A program made the position numbers and the translations under genes. From Bacillus pseudomycoides (GTDB lineage Bacteria > Bacillota > Bacilli > Bacillales > Bacillaceae_G), in NCBI RefSeq assembly GCF_002551005.1, contig NZ_NVOY01000044.1:19129-83128 (forward strand): 64,000 nt of DNA, given 5' to 3'. The notes under the pieces are model-generated. The model was not told the origin of the DNA and searched no databases. It saw nothing but the letters and a program-made list of their open reading frames with translations. Shown here one piece after another: positions 1-8,717 of this stretch (its first letter is position 1; each line of letters starts with the position of its first letter).

Positions 1-130
1 CACCTAACTTCTTTAGAAAAACGACCTGCGATTCTAGCCGCTAGAGCTGGACAATGCTTTCGCCAAATTTTGAGGTGGGAGTATTACTGCCCGTTAATGC
101 GGGATAAATTCTTTCGGAGAACAAATGAAT
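1..130 (+). other. Possible IS200/IS605-type end or structured RNA remnant
   Basis: The first ~130 bases are richer in G+C than the AT-rich sequence that follows and carry two short hairpins: TCTAG/CTAGA around 32-44 and CCCG-TTAATG-CGGG around 90-103. The stretch resembles the structured 3' end (right end / omega-RNA) of tnpB-type IS200/IS605 elements, from general memory of such ends. The only open frame shows no recognisable protein. Any transposase would lie outside the window. Bases 131-313 hold nothing further that I can name. Confidence 0.3.
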
Positions 131-313
131 ATCGTATCCTTCATAATAATTTTCTTATTTTTTCTGGTTAGATTGATAGTGAGGAGTTACTATTTTTAAG
201 ACAAAAAATAGGTGATATGTATTTATTTGTTGGATTCGTAGTAAATGATATAGAAAAATATTGATGCTATAATGTGAGGGTAAAATGATAACTTGAGAGG
301 GAGCGATTGTGAA

Positions 314-748
314 ATGATGCCTGAAGTTATAGTCAGAAGATTCTTTGAAGAAATACGTTCAGGACGTAATCTACATTTAGTTACAGAGTTTATGGCAGAA
401 AAAGTGTTGGCTCATCAAGTTCAAGCTGAAGATGAAATAACAGTTGAAAGATCTCCTATGGATTATGCAGATCATGTACAAGAGATGTTAGATGCTTATG
501 GTGCATTTACTTTAGAAATTCAAGAGTTGTTATCTCAGCAAGATCGTGTATATGTTCGCTGGAAACAAACAGGTACTCACATTGGCGAGGTTGATGGATT
601 TCAACCAACCGGTCTTCCTATCATTCAATTAGCGAGCGCTGTGTATCGTGTGGAAGATGGAAGAATTGTAGAGTATTGGATTCAAATTGACCGCATTGGT
701 ACTACAGCTCAATTGGAAAAGAATCAAAAGCAAGTACATGCAAAATAG
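314..748 (+). CDS. SnoaL-like / ester cyclase family protein
   Basis: This encodes a 144-residue protein of the NTF2-like (SnoaL/ester cyclase) fold, a small cone-shaped barrel used by polyketide cyclases, isomerases and many proteins of unknown substrate. The visible family pattern is an N-terminal helix with FFEEIRSG, a central segment around RVYVRWKQTGTH, and the C-terminal VYRVEDGRIVEYW strand. ATG 314 was chosen because GAGAGGGAG lies about 10 bases upstream; an in-frame TTG at 293 overlaps that ribosome binding site. The gene stands alone and ends in a hairpin shared with the convergent quinone reductase operon. A related SnoaL protein, with a lipobox, is encoded on the other strand at 1392-1985. 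Substrate is unknown. Confidence 0.75.
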   Translation: MMPEVIVRRFFEEIRSGRNLHLVTEFMAEKVLAHQVQAEDEITVERSPMDYADHVQEMLDAYGAFTLEIQELLSQQDRVYVRWKQTGTHIGEVDGFQPTGLPIIQLASAVYRVEDGRIVEYWIQIDRIGTTAQLEKNQKQVHAK

Positions 749-759
749 AGATACATAGT

Positions 760-791
760 GAGAGAAGCCCACATTTGAAAGGGCTTCTCTC
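760..791. terminator. Hairpin between convergent genes
   Basis: A perfect 11-bp stem, GAGAGAAGCCC paired with GGGCTTCTCTC, closes a 10-base loop. It lies between the stop at 748 and the convergent gene ending at 805, so it probably ends transcription from both sides. Neither strand has a strong U-tract. Confidence 0.65.
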
Positions 792-804
792 ATATGAAAG
801 TGAA

Positions 805-1356
805 TTATAATGGCAATACTTTTTCTAGATGTATATTTAGTTCAGATACAAATCTATCAATATCCGGATTTTTGATTACATCATAGCAAGCGAAGCTCTT
901 TAACGGTTTCATACCGATAAAATCTTGTGTTCGGTGTAAGTGACTGAGTGCGTCTTCTAAACTCTTTCCTCTAAAGAACTGTGCTGGATCGTTAAATGCT
1001 TGTTCAGGAGCATTCCATGTCGTTGAAAACATATAGTGCTTGTCAGTTAATAAGCCGCCTCTTCCATAGTGCTCAGACCCTTTGAAAAATAATCCGTAAG
1101 CATACACTTCATCCATATATGTTTTCAGTAATCCTGGTACATTGAACCAATATATAGGCGTTTGGAAGATGACGATATCAGCCCATAAAAACTTACTTTG
1201 TTCTTCCTCGATATTGTATCCGTTTTGAACGACTGTTGTTTGGACATTGTTATTTACGCTTAATACATTTACCATGTTGTCCATCAATGTTTTGTTTAGT
1301 TTTCCTTCTGCTGATCTATAAGTTTGATGGCCGTTTATAATGAGTATATTTTTCAT
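805..1356 (-). CDS. Flavodoxin-fold NAD(P)H:quinone oxidoreductase (MdaB/KefF-like)
   Basis: The 183-residue protein has the flavodoxin-like fold of NAD(P)H dehydrogenases that reduce quinones by two electrons. It begins with the beta-strand KNILIINGH and continues with the FQTPIYWFNVPGLLKTYMDE segment typical of the MdaB/KefF family, followed by the G-rich region near YGRGG. FMN or FAD would be the cofactor. ATG 1356 follows AAAGGGG by nine bases; the longer open frame upstream overlaps the preceding gene and is not credible. It is the second gene of a leftward operon with the SnoaL lipoprotein and lies opposite an HxlR regulator, an arrangement used elsewhere for electrophile or quinone sensing (YodB/azoR in B. 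subtilis). Detoxification of quinones is therefore inferred. Confidence 0.8.
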   Translation of the reverse strand: MKNILIINGHQTYRSAEGKLNKTLMDNMVNVLSVNNNVQTTVVQNGYNIEEEQSKFLWADIVIFQTPIYWFNVPGLLKTYMDEVYAYGLFFKGSEHYGRGGLLTDKHYMFSTTWNAPEQAFNDPAQFFRGKSLEDALSHLHRTQDFIGMKPLKSFACYDVIKNPDIDRFVSELNIHLEKVLPL

Positions 1357-1391
1357 TTTAGTTTTCCCCTTTATTTCGTAATGTGTTTTCA

Positions 1392-1985
1392 TTAATTTTC
1401 CGGTACGACGCCGAGTTGTTGCATAAGTGTTAGATTGTCTTCTAAGTGCCAATCTTCAACGATTTTTCCATCTTTCACTCGTAAAATATCGATAGCAAAG
1501 AAATGAATAGCTTTGCCAGTTGGTTGTTTCTCTCCCAAATTACCTTTATGTGTTCCAGTGAACGATAGACGGGCTGTTACTTTATCGCCAGTTACTACTA
1601 AATCCTCAATATTACACTGTAAGTCGGGAAAGGCTTTACGGAAATTGCTTGATGCAAATGTTAAGCCTTTTGGCCCTTGAGGACGTCCTTTTGGCAATGT
1701 GTTATCAAAAAAATTGTCTGTAACAGTTTGCGGGAGTAGAGCATCATTGCCAGTATTCCAAAATGCATAGAAACGCTGCGCAGCATGAACCATCTCCGTA
1801 GCTTTTTGCTGCTCTAATGAAGGATCGATTGTCATTGATTTAGGTTGAGGAAAATCCTTCAACAGTTGAATATCTTTCTTGGCTGGTGCAGAAGTTTTGT
1901 ATTCTGATGTTTGCGTATGACACGCTGCCATCAAAATCATGAATCCGAAGATGCTTATGACACTAGCTATGTTTTTTATACTCAT
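1392..1985 (-). CDS. SnoaL-like lipoprotein (ester cyclase family)
   Basis: This 197-residue protein starts with a signal peptide ending in MAAC (Cys22), so it is probably a lipoprotein on the outer face of the membrane. Residues from about 60 onward form an NTF2/SnoaL domain, with AQRFYAFWNTGN, FPDLQCNIEDLVV and the ILRVKDGKIVEDWHLED motif of ester cyclases. A strong AAGGAGG precedes ATG 1985. It is the first gene of a two-gene leftward operon with the quinone reductase. Lipoprotein anchoring is unusual for a SnoaL protein. Reaction and substrate cannot be read from the sequence. Confidence 0.75.
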   Translation of the reverse strand: MSIKNIASVISIFGFMILMAACHTQTSEYKTSAPAKKDIQLLKDFPQPKSMTIDPSLEQQKATEMVHAAQRFYAFWNTGNDALLPQTVTDNFFDNTLPKGRPQGPKGLTFASSNFRKAFPDLQCNIEDLVVTGDKVTARLSFTGTHKGNLGEKQPTGKAIHFFAIDILRVKDGKIVEDWHLEDNLTLMQQLGVVPEN

Positions 1986-2153
1986 TTTTATAACCTCCTT
2001 ATTTTATAAATAGTGTGTTGGTGTTAATGATATTGTATGTATAGTTAGTTTCTTTTGGGAAGTAGTGATATTTATTTCACATAGTTACCGTAAAGATAGA
2101 AATGTGATAACATAAAGAAAATGAATCGAAAAAAATTTTAGGAGTGTGGTTCA

Positions 2154-2492
2154 ATGAGTAACATGGAGCCAATCGAATTAACAAAAGGAACACCAGGACA
2201 AATTTGTCCCATTGCGAAAACACTTGATGTAATCGGGACAAAGTGGACGTTTTTAATTATTCGAGATCTTCTTATTGAAGGAACGATGCGATTTAGTGAT
2301 TTGCAAAAATCAATGGATGGAATTAGCCCGAAAACGCTCTCGCTTCGTTTGAAGGAACTTGAAGTGCAAGGGATTGTAGAAAGAACGGTATATCCAGAAG
2401 TTCCCCCGCGCGTTGAATATACTTTAACAGAGAAGGGGGAACGTTTAGAACATATTTTCATTGAATTAAAGCGATTCGGATTAGCGTTATAG
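2154..2492 (+). CDS. HxlR-family transcriptional regulator
   Basis: The 112-residue protein is a single winged-helix domain of the HxlR type. It shows the family signature CPIAKTLDVIGTKWTFLIIR, the recognition helix region SPKTLSLRLKELE, and the wing VPPRVEYTLTEKG. A single N-terminal Cys sits just before the first helix, where the redox- and quinone-sensing members YodB and HypR carry their reactive Cys. The gene is transcribed away from the quinone reductase operon across a 168-bp spacer. Repression of that operon, relieved by electrophile modification of the Cys, is the natural inference. ATG 2154 follows TAGGAG. Confidence 0.85.
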   Translation: MSNMEPIELTKGTPGQICPIAKTLDVIGTKWTFLIIRDLLIEGTMRFSDLQKSMDGISPKTLSLRLKELEVQGIVERTVYPEVPPRVEYTLTEKGERLEHIFIELKRFGLAL

Positions 2493-2548
2493 AAGAAATG
2501 CTCATTCATGTTGGTAAAGGGAATATGTGTAAAAAAATATAATAATAT

Positions 2549-2583
2549 AAAAAAGGATGCTTTTTAATTAGCATTCTTTTTTT
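2549..2583 (+). terminator. Terminator after hxlR-type gene
   Basis: AAAAAGGATGC pairs with GCATTCTTTTT (one G.U pair) around a ten-base AT loop, with the T-run extending into TTTTTTT. Confidence 0.75.
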
Positions 2584-2642
2584 CATTGAACCATCATGTT
2601 ATTTGGTGAAAAGAAGAATTTCATACATAACAGGAGGAAAAA

Positions 2643-3638
2643 ATGAAAAGAATTTTACTCGTGTTAGGAATTGTAATATTGGGAACGGTAGGGTGGATTT
2701 TCTACCAAAATTCTTATGATATGAAGCAAGAAGAAGTAACGATTCAAACGAAAGAAAATACATTACACGGCGCCCTCGCCTTACCTAAGGAAAAAGAAAA
2801 GCCGGGATTAATTATTTTTGTTCATGGTGATGGACCTGTAAATGCAACGTATGAGGATGGTTATTTACCTTTATGGGAGGAATTAGCGAAAAAAGGGTAT
2901 GCATCCCTAGCATGGGATAATCCTGGTATTGGAAAATCAACTGGAGATTGGCTAGATCAATCGATGGAAGATCGCGCAAATGAAGTAATCGAAGTGATTG
3001 AATGGGCAAAGAACAATCTTGATATTGATCCTAAAAAAATAGGTTTATGGGGAGCGAGCCAAGGGGGATGGGTTGTACCAAAAGTAGCGAATGCTAGTGA
3101 TGATGTTTCATTTAGCATTTTAGTGTCACCTGCAATTAATTGGATTGAACAAGGAAAGTACTATACGAAAAAAAGTATGACTAGTGCTGGAGCAACGAAA
3201 GAAGAAATCAATCAACGAATGAAAAACAATGAAAAAGTCCTCGAATTACTTTTGAAAAATAGTAATTATGAAGAATACCAAAACGTAACGAACGATAAAG
3301 GAGATATCTCTAAAGAAAGGTGGAATTTTATTAAAAAGAATGTAAATAGCGATGCAACTGAGGATCTTTCCAAAACAAAAAAGCCTGTTAAGTTAATTGT
3401 TGGTGGCCGTGATGAAAATGTAGATGTTAAAAACACAATGGAAGTTTACAAAAAAGAAATACAGAAAGAGTTGTTATCAATATCTTATTTACCAAAAGCA
3501 AATCATTCCATGTTGAAACCGCAATATGTAAATTCGGAATTTGGTATGTTGGTGAAATCCATTTTTGACCCAAGAGGGTTATTTGACGATGAATATGTGA
3601 AGTCAGTTGGTGAGTTTGTCGATAAAATGAATAGATGA
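2643..3638 (+). CDS. Membrane-anchored or secreted alpha/beta hydrolase
   Basis: The 331-residue protein is an alpha/beta hydrolase of the serine aminopeptidase S33 / dienelactone hydrolase type. Residues 3-21 are hydrophobic and act as a signal anchor, so the catalytic domain is probably outside the membrane. The oxyanion-hole strand FVHGDGP, the nucleophile elbow GASQGG (Ser near residue 139), the acid in GGRDENVD and the His in KANHSM form a full triad. ATG 2643 follows an ideal AGGAGG. The gene stands alone between the HxlR regulator and an SDR gene. Substrate is unknown. Confidence 0.8.
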   Translation: MKRILLVLGIVILGTVGWIFYQNSYDMKQEEVTIQTKENTLHGALALPKEKEKPGLIIFVHGDGPVNATYEDGYLPLWEELAKKGYASLAWDNPGIGKSTGDWLDQSMEDRANEVIEVIEWAKNNLDIDPKKIGLWGASQGGWVVPKVANASDDVSFSILVSPAINWIEQGKYYTKKSMTSAGATKEEINQRMKNNEKVLELLLKNSNYEEYQNVTNDKGDISKERWNFIKKNVNSDATEDLSKTKKPVKLIVGGRDENVDVKNTMEVYKKEIQKELLSISYLPKANHSMLKPQYVNSEFGMLVKSIFDPRGLFDDEYVKSVGEFVDKMNR

Positions 3639-3797
3639 TGTGAAGACAAGAAATTTTTTTAGAAGTATATCCCTTATTAAAAAAGAAACTTTCTATAATG
3701 TAACTATGTGAATTAAATATCACTACTTCAAAAAAGAAAGTTATAGAATTACAATAACCTCAGCAAACCAAAACAAGAAAAACTGGGGGAATTGAAC

Positions 3798-4511
3798 ATG
3801 TTAAACAATAAAAAAATTGTCATTATCGGTGGTAGTTCTGGAATTGGTTTAGAAACAGCGAGACTTGCACTTATGCATGGTAGCGAGGTCATCATTGCTA
3901 GTCGTTCGGAGGAAAAACTACAAAGAGCAAAGGATCAGTTAGGAGGAAACGTAACAATTCATGTGCTTGATACAACGCAAGAACAACAAGTACAATCCTT
4001 TTTTAAACAAGTAGGTACAATCGATCATTTAGTTGTTACAGCAGCAGAAACATCTGGAGGCTCTTTTATCGATACAGATACAGCCGCGGCACGTCAGTTA
4101 TTTGAAAATAAATTTTGGGGACAATTTTATGCAGCGAAATATGGTGCCCCGAACATTGCTGATAATGGTTCCATCACTTTATTTTCCGGGGTTGTCGCTT
4201 ATAAATCTATGATTGGATCGGCGACACTTGGTGCAGTCAATGCCGCTGTTTCTAACCTTGGTCAAACGTTGGCGCTAGAACTAGCCCCAATTCGCGTAAA
4301 TGTTGTCTCACCAGGAATTATTGATACGCCGTCACGTAGCAAAATGGCAGAAGAAACGCGCAATAAATTCTATGCTGATTTAGGAAACAAACTCCCTGCA
4401 GGGCGAGTAGGTAAGGCTGAAGATGTAGCCCAGGCTGTACTATATGCTATGAAGAACGGGTTTGTTACAGGAACGATTCTGCATGTTGAAGGTGGGCATG
4501 TTTTAATTTAG
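3798..4511 (+). CDS. SDR-fold protein lacking the catalytic Tyr/Lys
   Basis: The 237-residue protein has the Rossmann fold of short-chain dehydrogenases. It begins with a GGSSGIG nucleotide-binding turn, has the SR pair after the second strand that favours NADP, and ends with SPGIIDTPSR and the VTGTILHVEGG strand. The usual YxxxK pair is absent: where YSASKAAV is expected the sequence reads LGAVNAAV, so Tyr is Leu and Lys is Asn, while the preceding Ser (TLFSGV) remains. Dehydrogenase chemistry by the standard mechanism is therefore unlikely. ATG 3798 has GGGGGA at good spacing; the TTG six bases upstream is too close. A TATAAT at about 3692 suggests its own promoter. Confidence 0.8.
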   Translation: MLNNKKIVIIGGSSGIGLETARLALMHGSEVIIASRSEEKLQRAKDQLGGNVTIHVLDTTQEQQVQSFFKQVGTIDHLVVTAAETSGGSFIDTDTAAARQLFENKFWGQFYAAKYGAPNIADNGSITLFSGVVAYKSMIGSATLGAVNAAVSNLGQTLALELAPIRVNVVSPGIIDTPSRSKMAEETRNKFYADLGNKLPAGRVGKAEDVAQAVLYAMKNGFVTGTILHVEGGHVLI

Positions 4512-4542
4512 TAGATTAAAACGAGTTTGTGTTTATATAAAG

Positions 4543-4592
4543 AAAAAACGCTATTCTTTTGTGGAAATATCCAGAGAGAATAGCGTTTTTTA
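4543..4592. terminator. Long-stem terminator after SDR gene
   Basis: AAAAAACGCTATTCT pairs with AGAATAGCGTTTTTT across a loop of about 20 bases. Being A-rich on one arm and T-rich on the other, it can serve the SDR gene and the convergent DUF1259 gene. Confidence 0.85.
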
Positions 4593-4646
4593 TAAATTTA
4601 TCTGTTTTTCTAACTGAAATCCCATTTGGTATTCGAACGAAGCAGT

Positions 4647-5594
4647 CTACATACTATGAGTCTTGTCTATGGCCTCACGCAGTGCTTTAGCTAATTTGAT
4701 TGCATCGTCATTTGCCCAAAAATGCATAAAAAACAGGCGGGGATTCTCGCTTAACATGTGATTATGTAAAGCAGTTACTTCAATACCGTGTTTACGTAAC
4801 GTACTAGCAACAGGATTTACCTCTTTAGCAGTAAGTACAAAATCACCAGTTATAGCTGCTTTTCCATTTTTCGTCGGCTGAAAATTGATTGCTGTTGCTA
4901 CGCCCATAGCGGATGGAATTTCCATACCATTTTCTATGATTTTTTTTAACCGGGGAATACTTACGTGATAGACGCCACCACTAACTGTACCTTTATGTCT
5001 AAATATTTTATCAAGCTGCTGTTTATCAATGGAAAAGACTTGTGAATCATTCGGTAATTTGTTGTTCCATGGTATTGTTGTTAGTTCCATCGCGGATTTA
5101 ATCGATTTAGCTAACTGAACTGGATCACCATAACCCTTCACATGCAAATACATAATACGAGTTGACTCTCCTAGTAAATGATTGTGTAGTGCAGAAACTT
5201 GAATTCCTTGATGAAAAAGTTGATTCATGACAAGTTGAACTTCATTTTCTGTAAGAACTAAATCACCCATAACCATCGTTTGACTACCCATTTGTTTAAA
5301 AGCTGTCCAGCCCCCCAAGGCTAAACTTGCTTGGATTGGTATTCCCTTTACACTTACTTGTAAATCACTACGTGGAAGGCTGATATAAAAGACTTCACCT
5401 GGCTTCATCATGCCTGATTGTCCCATTGCTTTCTCAACTAATTTCCAGTGTACTTGTTGTGGTAAATGATTTGTTGAATAACTGTAATTAGGAGAAGGAG
5501 GGTTCCCTATCGCATGAATTAAGGAGTTTGATGCAGAATCATAAATCATAATAACAACTAAAAAAGTAACTATAATATATTTCCACTTACACAT
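4647..5594 (-). CDS. DUF1259 (LppY/LpqO-type) tandem-domain secreted protein
   Basis: This 315-residue protein has an N-terminal hydrophobic segment (about residues 6-28), so it is exported or membrane-anchored. It contains two tandem DUF1259 domains, each ending in ALHNHxLxExxRxxxxH: ALHNHLLGESTRIMYLHV in the first and ALHNHMLSENPRLFFMHF in the second. The paired His/Glu residues look like a metal site, but no activity is established that I can name. The start ATG 5594 is preceded by AAGGGG. It stands alone and converges on the SDR gene. Confidence 0.75.
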   Translation of the reverse strand: MCKWKYIIVTFLVVIMIYDSASNSLIHAIGNPPSPNYSYSTNHLPQQVHWKLVEKAMGQSGMMKPGEVFYISLPRSDLQVSVKGIPIQASLALGGWTAFKQMGSQTMVMGDLVLTENEVQLVMNQLFHQGIQVSALHNHLLGESTRIMYLHVKGYGDPVQLAKSIKSAMELTTIPWNNKLPNDSQVFSIDKQQLDKIFRHKGTVSGGVYHVSIPRLKKIIENGMEIPSAMGVATAINFQPTKNGKAAITGDFVLTAKEVNPVASTLRKHGIEVTALHNHMLSENPRLFFMHFWANDDAIKLAKALREAIDKTHSM

Positions 5595-5687
5595 AGATTA
5601 GCGCCCCTTTAGAGGTATTGTGAAATTTTAGGAAACAATATTATAATTCCCCATTCATCTTTTTTCTTGCAAATAACAACTTGTTAG

Positions 5688-5831
5688 CGAAGGAGGAAGG
5701 ATCAGTTTTATCAAGATAATTTTTCAATATCTAAACATAAAGGCGCATCGTATATAGATAATGATAGTAAATATAGTGGTGTTAATATTTTGTTTGTGAT
5801 ACCGAATCATGATGGTGAAATGAAATTATAA
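5688..5831 (+). pseudogene. Orphan C-terminal coding remnant
   Basis: A forward frame opens after a stop at 5685 and runs without a start codon to TAA at 5829, reading FYQDNFSISKHKGASYIDND and continuing to IPNHDGEMKL. Composition looks protein-like, but no initiator is present and the end overlaps the convergent nucleotidyltransferase gene. It is probably the tail of a deleted gene. No family recognised. Confidence 0.35.
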
Positions 5832-6404
5832 TTTGAAAGGATAAAAAACCTTCACTTTACTCCATTTCTCCTCCCATTTCTTTGTACGTACACGTTCCTC
5901 ATATATATTTGCATATTCTTTCGTTTCTTCATAATAAGGAGTCGGCCTTATTTCTAAGTTAATGACATCTTGCACGCCCCAAGGAGCAGCTAGTACAATC
6001 TCATCCTGTTCATTCAATTTCAAACCTAGTGCTGTTGCTGTTTCTGGAAATTTTGATATCGCGTCTACTGAAGAAGAAAAGGGCGGCATGTTGCTAATGA
6101 TGTGCATTCTTGCTTCGTTTTTTACAGACCAAGGTACATTTGGAGACATATGCAGCAGTTGTTGTTCGTATTTCTTTTCTTCGGATTCATCAATATTTTC
6201 AGCATCAAAATAAACAACATCAATATCTGGAAAAGGGGTTCTTTCTTCAAAACCGTGCAGAGTGTCCCATATTTTTGAACGGACAAATCCAGCGCATACC
6301 CACCAGTCGGGTAACTGTAATTGTTTAGCAGTTTGTAATATATCCATCATCCATCGATCCTCTTTTACTAATTGGATGAAATCTTGTTCGTTTGTTAGTT
6401 TCAT
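5826..6404 (-). CDS. Nucleotidyltransferase-fold protein (DUF925 family)
   Basis: The 192-residue protein matches the bacterial family formerly DUF925, predicted nucleotidyltransferases. Visible features are the CAGFVRSKIWDTLHGF segment, the acidic pair FPDIDVVYFD expected to bind metal, and the conserved C-terminal VINLEIRPTP. Start ATG 6404 overlaps the stop of the VOC gene upstream as ATGA and follows GAAGGGAA, so the two genes are translationally coupled. Target unknown; members resemble tRNA- or antibiotic-modifying nucleotidyltransferases only in fold. Confidence 0.75.
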   Translation of the reverse strand: MKLTNEQDFIQLVKEDRWMMDILQTAKQLQLPDWWVCAGFVRSKIWDTLHGFEERTPFPDIDVVYFDAENIDESEEKKYEQQLLHMSPNVPWSVKNEARMHIISNMPPFSSSVDAISKFPETATALGLKLNEQDEIVLAAPWGVQDVINLEIRPTPYYEETKEYANIYEERVRTKKWEEKWSKVKVFYPFKL

Positions 6405-6868
6405 AGGTGTGTTCCCTTCTGTTTCATTGTTATGTCTTTCCATTCGCTTAAATACATTTTCTCCGTTCGATCCAATTCAAAAGGAAGGCGAGCAATTAGT
6501 TCTAAGCTATTGCCATCAGGATCATTGAAATATACAGAGGCATGTGCTTGATTTGGAAATACAATTGGTTCGATAGGCTCCATTCCAAAATCTTTCCGTA
6601 CTTGAATTCCTTTTTCGTTTAACCATTCAATCGCGTGTTCTAAATTATGTAAATCTACTTGAAAAGCGATATGTCTAAGAGAAGGATGGTACTTTGTTTG
6701 GTATTCGTTTCCTTCCCAAAGTCCTAACCAGCTTTGTCCTTCTATAATCCAAAAGAAAGCGACTGTTTTATCTTTTTTGTATAGCTTTAAGCCTAATGCT
6801 TCATAGAATGAGATCGATGTTTTTAAATGACTGACAGGAAGGTGTGCTTCGTATAGTCTTTTAATCAT
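6401..6868 (-). CDS. VOC-family (glyoxalase/bleomycin-resistance) protein
   Basis: The 155-residue protein has the vicinal-oxygen-chelate fold: two beta-alpha-beta-beta-beta modules with H at the start (YEAHLPVSHL), SISFYEALGL, RHIAFQV in the middle, and YFNDPDGNSLEL near the end, whose final E is the usual metal ligand. Such proteins isomerise, open or bind small molecules. It begins at ATG 6868 after AAGGAG and overlaps the nucleotidyltransferase gene by four bases, the first gene of that pair. Both partners resemble resistance or modification enzymes, but no substrate can be inferred. Confidence 0.85.
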   Translation of the reverse strand: MIKRLYEAHLPVSHLKTSISFYEALGLKLYKKDKTVAFFWIIEGQSWLGLWEGNEYQTKYHPSLRHIAFQVDLHNLEHAIEWLNEKGIQVRKDFGMEPIEPIVFPNQAHASVYFNDPDGNSLELIARLPFELDRTEKMYLSEWKDITMKQKGTHL

Positions 6869-6946
6869 AAAAATGGCTCCTTTTTTGTTTTATAGACTAT
6901 TTTTCAGAATTATATGATAACATAAAAAGAAAGGGGGATGCAAAAA

Positions 6947-7810
6947 ATGGAACATTTAAAAGTAGGAGATATACAAGTAACATGGCTGCGAGGAGGAAAT
7001 ACACATTTAGACGGCGGGGCAATGTTTGGCGTTGTACCGAAAGTACTTTGGTCACGCAAATATAGCCATAACGATAAAAATCAAATTTATTTACGAACAG
7101 ATCCATTGTTGCTGCAAACGAAAGATGGAAATATGCTTATCGATTCAGGGATGGGCAACAACAAAATGGATGAGAAAATGAAGCGAAATCAAGGGGTGAC
7201 AGAAGAGTCCTCTGTTGAACAATCACTCGCTCAGCTTGGCCTGAAAACGGAAGATATTCAGTATGTATTAATGACGCATCTTCATTTTGATCATGCCTCT
7301 GGTTTAACGAAATGGGAAGGTGAAAAGCTTGTTCCAACGTTTCCGAATGCAAAAATATATGTATCACAAACAGAATGGGATGAAATGAGAAATCCGAATA
7401 TTCGCTCACTCAATACATATTGGAAAGAAAATTGGGAGCCAATTGTGGACCAAGTACATCTCTTCACGGAGGAAATCGATCTTACAGATGAAATCCGAAT
7501 GGTTCATACAGGCGGTCATAGTGATGGACATGCTGTTGTCGTTGCACAAAGTCAAAATGAAACATTCCTTCACTTAGCGGACTTAATGCCAACGCATGCA
7601 CATCAAAATGTACTATGGGTTATGGCGTATGATGATTATCCGATGACATCAATTGAGAAGAAACAAAAGTGGATGAAATACGGCGTAGAGAAAGAAGCAT
7701 GGTTTACGTTCTACCATGATGCTTATTACCGTGCGGTGAAATGGAATGAAGAAGGGCATATGGTAGAAAAAATAGAGCGAAAAGAGATAGAAGTGACGAG
7801 CGAAGTGTAA
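6947..7810 (+). CDS. ytnP: YtnP-like MBL-fold quorum-quenching lactonase
   Basis: The 287-residue metallo-beta-lactamase-fold enzyme closely follows B. subtilis YtnP, an acyl-homoserine-lactonase-like protein. The motif [10 protein letters not shown] provides the HxHxDH zinc site, later metal ligands lie in HTGGHSDGH and in [10 protein letters not shown], and a C-terminal [12 protein letters not shown] completes the family pattern. Near the N-terminus, [20 protein letters not shown] is diagnostic. ATG 6947 is preferred over ATG 6938 because AAGGGGG touches the latter. The gene is divergent from the VOC/nucleotidyltransferase pair and is the first of the B. subtilis-order markers in the window. 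Confidence 0.9.
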   Translation: MEHLKVGDIQVTWLRGGNTHLDGGAMFGVVPKVLWSRKYSHNDKNQIYLRTDPLLLQTKDGNMLIDSGMGNNKMDEKMKRNQGVTEESSVEQSLAQLGLKTEDIQYVLMTHLHFDHASGLTKWEGEKLVPTFPNAKIYVSQTEWDEMRNPNIRSLNTYWKENWEPIVDQVHLFTEEIDLTDEIRMVHTGGHSDGHAVVVAQSQNETFLHLADLMPTHAHQNVLWVMAYDDYPMTSIEKKQKWMKYGVEKEAWFTFYHDAYYRAVKWNEEGHMVEKIERKEIEVTSEV

Positions 7811-7856
7811 GGGAAGAGTGTTAATTATTATAAATCATGATGCGAGGAGATTCAAA

Positions 7857-8717
7857 ATGAAGGGATTTTTTATCGAGAAATGTATAGAATTCTGCATTTG
7901 TATCCTTGTTATTATAGCTATTAGTTATGTACCATTTGTTTTTTGGGGGAGGGTCTCCCTGAGCTTTACTACCTTTTTACAAAGACTGTTTACAGAAGGG
8001 CCTGCTATTCATAACAACCCTATGGATATACCCCAACTACCTTTTTGGGACGTGATTTGGGAGCCGTATATGTATTCGGGTATTATTTTACTAGCATCTA
8101 CTGTTTTAACAGTTGTGGTGGCTACCGGTCTTTCTTTCGGGTACGTACTTTCTTCTTTGAAAGTGAAAAAAGCAATTGAACGATGTTTAGTGTTAATTGA
8201 ATCAATTCCTGATTTGTTATTAATCTTTATGCTGCAACTATTTTTTGTTTGGCTATATAAACAAACAGGAGTTAATTTCGTAAATATTTACGCATTCGGT
8301 AGTAAACAAGCTTATTTCTTACCAATTGTGACGATGAGCCTTGTACCTGCTCTTCACTTTTTCCGGATTATGGTTTTATTTTTAGTAGAAGAACAACATA
8401 AACCTTATGTAGAATTTGCAAGGGCAAAGGGCCTAAGCAGAAAATATATTTTATTTGTTCATTTATTTCGTAATGTAATCTATCATCTATTCAACCATTT
8501 ACAATCTACTTTTCTATTCATGGTTTCAAGTCTACTGCTTGTAGAGGCTGCTTTCAATATAAATGGATATATGTCTTTCATTTTAAAACCATTAGCATTA
8601 CAGCCTGTCACGTTCGCATGGTGGATCTTTTTATTATTCATTCCATTTTACACCATGTTTACTCTTGCTCAATTTCAAATAAAGCGTACGACAGGAGGAC
8701 TAGCAAATGAAAAATAG
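7857..8717 (+). CDS. Opp/Dpp-type ABC transporter permease
   Basis: The 286-residue integral membrane protein has about six helices and the EAA loop of binding-protein-dependent permeases in EFARAKGLSRKYILFVHLFR, as in OppB/DppB. It begins at ATG 7857 after GAGGAGA; the longer open frame has no ribosome binding site. It overlaps the second permease gene by 11 bases. No ATPase or substrate-binding protein lies nearby, so it must borrow these from elsewhere or act differently. Substrate is unknown; peptides or nickel would be usual for the family. Confidence 0.75.
   Translation: MKGFFIEKCIEFCICILVIIAISYVPFVFWGRVSLSFTTFLQRLFTEGPAIHNNPMDIPQLPFWDVIWEPYMYSGIILLASTVLTVVVATGLSFGYVLSSLKVKKAIERCLVLIESIPDLLLIFMLQLFFVWLYKQTGVNFVNIYAFGSKQAYFLPIVTMSLVPALHFFRIMVLFLVEEQHKPYVEFARAKGLSRKYILFVHLFRNVIYHLFNHLQSTFLFMVSSLLLVEAAFNINGYMSFILKPLALQPVTFAWWIFLLFIPFYTMFTLAQFQIKRTTGGLANEK

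Noticed and set aside
6938-6946. ATG 6938 as start of ytnP
   Set aside because: The ribosome binding site AAGGGGG directly touches it; ATG 6947 has proper spacing.
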